64,000 nucleotides of DNA from Microbacterium oxydans. Its GTDB lineage: Bacteria > Actinomycetota > Actinomycetes > Actinomycetales > Microbacteriaceae. The stretch lies in NCBI RefSeq assembly GCF_000956525.1, contig NZ_JYIW01000020.1, positions 62,001-126,000 of the forward strand, given 5' to 3'. Positions 60,767 through 64,000 of the stretch are shown here, piece after piece (within the stretch, counting starts at the first letter, position 1; each line of letters begins with the position of its first letter). The notes under the pieces were generated by a model. It saw only the letters and a list, made by a program, of their open reading frames with translations. It was not told the origin of the DNA and searched no databases. The position numbers and the translations under genes are program-made.

Positions 60767-61567
60767 GTGGCTGTTCCCCTCTCAGACCTGACCAGCATGC
60801 CCGAACCGCAGCAGGTGTACGCGGCCGACGGCACCCGACTCGCGACCTATACGTGGGGAGAGCTCGATGCTCCCGTCGTGGTCGCCGTGCACGGCTTCGC
60901 GTCGAACGCACGCGACAACTGGGTGCTCACCGGCTGGGTGCGCGAGCTCACGCGCGCCGGCTATCGGGTGCTCGCGATCGATCAGCGCGGCCACGGACAC
61001 AGCGAGAAACCGCATCAGCCGGAGGACTACCGCATCCGCACGCTCGCGACCGATGTCGAGACCGTCATGGACACGTACCTCGTCGACGATGCGTTCTACC
61101 TCGGCTACTCCCTCGGCGCCCGGGTCGGCTGGGAGGTCGTGCGCGATCTGCCGCAGCGCATCGGCCGCGCGGTGCTGGGAGGCGTGCCCGACGGCATCCC
61201 GCTCGCCAGACTCGACCTCGAGCAGGTGCGGGCCTACATCGCCGACGGCACCCCGGTCAGCGACCAGACCACCCAGAACTACATCGCCCTGACCGAGCGC
61301 GTGCCAGGCAACGATCTGCGCGCGCTGGTCGCGCTCGCTGAGGGCATGCGGGCATCCGGCACGATCGACCCCGACCCCGCGGATGCCCCCACCCGCGCGA
61401 TCCTGTTCGCGACCGGCTCGAAGGACGCGATCATCGAGGGCTCGCGGGCGCTGGCATCCGCGGCTCCGGATGCACGCTTCTTCGAGATCCCGAACCGCAA
61501 CCACTTCAATGCGCCGGGCTCGCGCGACTTCAAGGAAGCCGCGGTCGCGTTCCTCGCCGAGGGCTGA
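60767..61567 (+). CDS. Alpha/beta hydrolase
   Basis: A 266-residue alpha/beta hydrolase. The oxyanion motif is VVAVHGFASNARDNWVLTGW, the nucleophile is in YLGYSLGARVGWEV, and Asp and His are in FATGSKDAII and PNRNHFNAPGS. Substrate unknown. GTG at 60767 or ATG at 60797 could be the start; neither has a strong ribosome-binding site. The gene ends next to the cluster of palindromic repeats. Confidence 0.85.
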   Translation: MAVPLSDLTSMPEPQQVYAADGTRLATYTWGELDAPVVVAVHGFASNARDNWVLTGWVRELTRAGYRVLAIDQRGHGHSEKPHQPEDYRIRTLATDVETVMDTYLVDDAFYLGYSLGARVGWEVVRDLPQRIGRAVLGGVPDGIPLARLDLEQVRAYIADGTPVSDQTTQNYIALTERVPGNDLRALVALAEGMRASGTIDPDPADAPTRAILFATGSKDAIIEGSRALASAAPDARFFEIPNRNHFNAPGSRDFKEAAVAFLAEG

Positions 61568-61576
61568 CGCGGCCCT

Positions 61577-61794
61577 TGGGTTGCTGAGCCCGTCGAAGCA
61601 TCGGGACCCAACCCGTGGGTTGCCGAGCCTGTCGAAGCACCCCGCCGCGCCCACTGGGTTGCTGAGCCCGTCGAAGCACCCCGCCCTTCGACAAGCTCAG
61701 GGACCCAACCCGTGGGTTGCTGAGCCTGTCGAAGCACCCGACCCTTCGACAAGCTCAGGGACCCAACCGTGGGTTGCTGAGCCTGTCGAAGCCC
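61577..61794. repeat. Cluster of seven CTTCGACAAG-family repeats
   Basis: Units at 61577-61600, 61615-61640, 61654-61680, 61712-61737 and 61769-61794 read GGGTTGCTGAGCCTGTCGAA in one orientation. Units at 61684-61706 and 61742-61765 read CCCTTCGACAAGCTCAGGG in the other. The cluster fills the gap between the convergent hydrolase and msrA genes and can fold into several hairpins. Confidence 0.9.
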
Positions 61795-61810
61795 AGGGAC
61801 CCGGCGGGTG

Positions 61811-62356
61811 TCAGACGGCGGTGCTCTCCGCGCGCTTCGGCAGCACCCAACCCGCACGCGAGAAGTGGCACGTGTACCCGTTGGGGTACTTGATCAGGTA
61901 GTCCTGGTGCTCTTCCTCGGCCTGCCAGAACGGGCCCTCGGGCTCGATCGTGGTGACGGCCTTGCCCGGCCACAGACCCGATGCGTCGACGTCGGCGATC
62001 GTGTCGCGCGCCACGGTCTCCTGCTCGGGGCTGAGCGGGAAGATCGCGGAACGGTAGCTCGAACCGCGGTCGTTGCCCTGACGGTCCTTGGTGGACGGGT
62101 CGTGGATCTGGAAGAAGAACGCGAGGATGTCGCGGTACGTCGTCTTCGCAGGGTCGAACACGATCTCGACCGCCTCCGCGTGGCCAGGGTGGTTCCGGTA
62201 CGTGGCGTGGTCGTTCGAGCCGCCGGTGTAGCCGACTCGGGTGTCGAGCACGCCGGGCTGGCGGCGGATCAGGTCTTCCATGCCCCAGAAGCATCCGCCG
62301 GCGAGCACTGCGGTCTCGGTTCCGGGGGTGCGGGTGATGGTTCCGGTGTCGGTCAT
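61811..62356 (-). CDS. msrA: Peptide methionine sulfoxide reductase MsrA
   Basis: A 181-residue MsrA. The active Cys is in [20 protein letters not shown], with [20 protein letters not shown], then [12 protein letters not shown] as the family core. It reduces methionine-S-sulfoxide. Its ATG overlaps the msrB stop (62353-62356). The last codons run up to the repeat cluster. Confidence 0.95.
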   Translation of the reverse strand: MTDTGTITRTPGTETAVLAGGCFWGMEDLIRRQPGVLDTRVGYTGGSNDHATYRNHPGHAEAVEIVFDPAKTTYRDILAFFFQIHDPSTKDRQGNDRGSSYRSAIFPLSPEQETVARDTIADVDASGLWPGKAVTTIEPEGPFWQAEEEHQDYLIKYPNGYTCHFSRAGWVLPKRAESTAV

Positions 62357-62829
62357 GACTGCTCCTCGGCGTTGTCGGTGGTGTGGGGTGTGAAGAGGGT
62401 GCTGTAGCGACCGTACCCCTCTTCCTCGAGTCGGTCGGCCGGGACGAAACGGAGTGCGGCGGAGTTCATGCAGTAGCGCAGCCCTCCGGCATCCCGCGGC
62501 CCGTCGTCGAAGACGTGCCCGAGGTGGCTGTCGGCACCGGTCGATCGGGCCTCCGTGCGGGTCATGAACAGCTTGCGGTCGGTACGGGTCGTCACCGCCG
62601 ACTCGTCGATCGGCTTCGTGAAGCTCGGCCAGCCGGTGCCGCTGTCGAACTTGTCGATCGACGAGAAGAGGGGCTGACCGGAGACGACGTCGACGTAGAT
62701 GCCGTCGTCGTGCGTGTTCCAGTACGCGTTGCGGAAGGGCGGTTCGGTCCCGTCCTCCTGCGTCACCTCGTACTGCAGGTGGGTGAGGTCGCTGACGGCC
62801 TCTGACGTCTTGCGGTAGTCGTTCGACAC
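62353..62829 (-). CDS. msrB: Peptide methionine sulfoxide reductase MsrB
   Basis: A 158-residue MsrB. The catalytic Cys is in [14 protein letters not shown], with [20 protein letters not shown] and [19 protein letters not shown] forming the site. The two CxxC zinc pairs found in many MsrB proteins are absent, so this is the zinc-free type. It reduces methionine-R-sulfoxide. It is coupled to msrA and, with katA nearby, forms an oxidative-stress neighbourhood. Confidence 0.94.
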   Translation of the reverse strand: MSNDYRKTSEAVSDLTHLQYEVTQEDGTEPPFRNAYWNTHDDGIYVDVVSGQPLFSSIDKFDSGTGWPSFTKPIDESAVTTRTDRKLFMTRTEARSTGADSHLGHVFDDGPRDAGGLRYCMNSAALRFVPADRLEEEGYGRYSTLFTPHTTDNAEEQS

Positions 62830-62982
62830 GGTGGTCTCCTTTGTGAGGCGCCGCTGGCTGCGGCGTCATAGAGCACAACCGACGTCGGCCCGGTTTTGGT
62901 CCCGCCGCCCTGGGAGCGGGCTGTGAGTTTCGGCGGAGTGGATAGAGTTGCTCGTCTGCACATCACACCCTGGGGGACCCAC

Positions 62983-63900
62983 ATGTCGGTAGGACTGCTC
63001 GCCGTCGTCGATGACATCCTGAGCGCGGCGATGAAGGCCTCGGCGAAGGCTGCCGGTGTCGTGATCGACGACGCGGCCGTGACCCCGCAGTACGTGCAGG
63101 GCATCACGCCGGCACGCGAGCTGCCCGTGGTCGCGAAGATCGCGGTCGGGTCGCTCGCGAACAAGTTCGTCATCATCATCCCGATCGCCCTGCTGCTCAC
63201 CGCGTTCGCGCCGTGGGTGCTCCCGTACCTGCTGATCCTCGGCGGCGCGTACCTCTGCTTCGAGGGCGCCGAGAAGGTGCTCGAGTGGTTCGGCGTGCAG
63301 CACGGCCACGCCGAAGAGGGCGACCGCAACGAGAACAAGCTCGTGTGGGGCGCGGTGCGCACCGATCTGATCCTCTCGACCGAGATCATGCTCATCTCGC
63401 TCGCGAACCTCGAAGCCGGCCTCGACATCTGGACGACCCTCGCCGTCCTCGCCGTCATCGCGCTGATCATGACCGGCGTCGTCTACGGCGCCGTCGCGCT
63501 GCTCGTGAAGATCGACGACATCGGTCTGAAGATGGCGAAGAACCCGGTGCAGCGCATCCGCCACACGGGCACCCGCATCGTCCGGTCGATGCCGGCCGTG
63601 TTCCGCTTCATCAGCATCCTCGGCACCGTCGCCATGCTCTGGGTCGGCGGGCACCTGCTGCTCGTGAACCTCGGCGAGGTCGGCGTGCACGTCGGCGCCG
63701 ACATCCTGCACGGCATCGAGCACGCGCTCGAGCCGGCCGGGCCCGTGATCGTCTGGACCGGCGACACCCTGTTCTCGGCCGTCGCCGGTCTCGTCGCAGG
63801 GCTGATCATCGTCGGGATCGTGCTCGGCGTCGCGAAGCTCTTCGGCAAGAAGCCGAGCTTCCACGAGGGCGAGGAATCCCCGGCCGACGTGCACGTCTGA
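62983..63900 (+). CDS. DUF808 (YedI-type) membrane protein
   Basis: From ATG at 62983 the product is 305 residues, with a TGGGGGA site before it. LLAVVDDILSAAMKASAKAA, DDAAVTPQYVQGITPARELP, LLILGGAYLCFEGAEKVLEW and ENKLVWGAVRTDLILSTEIM are DUF808 signatures. There are about six membrane helices. The family function is unknown. Confidence 0.9.
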   Translation: MSVGLLAVVDDILSAAMKASAKAAGVVIDDAAVTPQYVQGITPARELPVVAKIAVGSLANKFVIIIPIALLLTAFAPWVLPYLLILGGAYLCFEGAEKVLEWFGVQHGHAEEGDRNENKLVWGAVRTDLILSTEIMLISLANLEAGLDIWTTLAVLAVIALIMTGVVYGAVALLVKIDDIGLKMAKNPVQRIRHTGTRIVRSMPAVFRFISILGTVAMLWVGGHLLLVNLGEVGVHVGADILHGIEHALEPAGPVIVWTGDTLFSAVAGLVAGLIIVGIVLGVAKLFGKKPSFHEGEESPADVHV

Positions 63901-63910
63901 GCGGATCCGC

Positions 63911-64000
63911 TCAGGGTCTGGCGTGGTCGGGGCTGCGCAGCCACTCGTCGAAGGTGACGCTGCCGTGCGCGGCATCCGCTCCCCCGCGGAGCGCACCCGA
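63911..64000 (-). CDS. 3' end of a gene cut by the window edge
   Basis: A minus-strand frame runs from the window end to TGA at 63911-63913. The visible C-terminal residues are AAHGSVTFDEWLRSPDHARP. These look like a genuine protein end with good codon pattern, but the fragment is too short to name. Confidence 0.6.
   Translation of the reverse strand, partial: SGALRGGADAAHGSVTFDEWLRSPDHARP

Noticed and set aside
61577..61794. CRISPR-like array
   Set aside because: Units alternate in orientation, spacing is irregular, and the repeats are palindromic with no unique spacers of fixed length or cas genes.

Overview
The window is high-GC actinobacterial DNA. The gene content (AceE-independent E1-alpha/E1-beta/E2 complex, Pat aminotransferase, ClgR-like regulator beside paired clpP genes, LacI-controlled sugar ABC loci, DUF808 and holin-family membrane proteins) and many short palindromic intergenic repeats suggest Microbacteriaceae, most likely Microbacterium. 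The genus is an inference; no rRNA, tRNA or CRISPR array was found.

The window has two parts. Positions 1 to about 23,130 look like an accessory island: mostly hypothetical genes, degenerate or empty stretches, visibly lower GC in places, mixed strands and defence-type domains. In order it holds: (a) a minus-strand operon, 5749 to 1180, of a secreted I36-like protein, a lipoprotein, a peptidoglycan-binding membrane-fusion adaptor and a MacB-like ABC transporter; (b) an empty or decayed stretch (5750-7180) with a cut-off signal-peptide gene and a frameshifted remnant; (c) an AlbA/Schlafen-type protein next to a zinc-ribbon protein with a Vsr-like nuclease end; (d) a plus-strand cassette of a 47-aa peptide, a 3-TM effector-like membrane protein, an unknown protein and a DUF4062 protein; (e) a minus-strand two-gene unit, a large degenerate phosphoribosyltransferase-like protein and a GHKL ATPase; (f) a minus-strand three-gene unit headed by a TIGR04255-like protein, with a divergent unknown gene; (g) a phage-type ThyX, a small unknown protein and an HTH regulator, ending in 19-bp tandem repeats at 23088-23125.

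From 23191 onward the window reads as a chromosomal backbone: bkdABC and pat; a ribbon-helix-helix/Doc pair; a holin-like protein; a helical protein plus alpha/beta hydrolase; LMW phosphatase and purB (apparent CTG start); an MFS exporter; two membrane proteins; rhodanese, EamA, RibA, MarR and ClgR-like genes; two overlapping clpP genes, one lacking the catalytic serine; thioesterase, a trans-sulfuration enzyme with a divergent Lrp regulator, acyl-CoA ligase and a MATE exporter; an aldo/keto reductase, an IMPACT protein and a J-domain protein; a LacI-regulated ABC sugar importer with GH130 and a Tat-secreted sugar-active protein; a Fur-family regulator with catalase and three Fur-type palindromes; and alpha/beta hydrolase, msrA, msrB, DUF808 and a gene end cut by the window edge.

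The backbone carries several families of palindromic repeats: two ~97-bp elements with TTCACAATTCAGCAAGA arms at convergent gene ends, and a family with core CTTCGACAAGCTCAGG that occurs between genes, in a seven-unit cluster, and in frame inside bkdC and pat.
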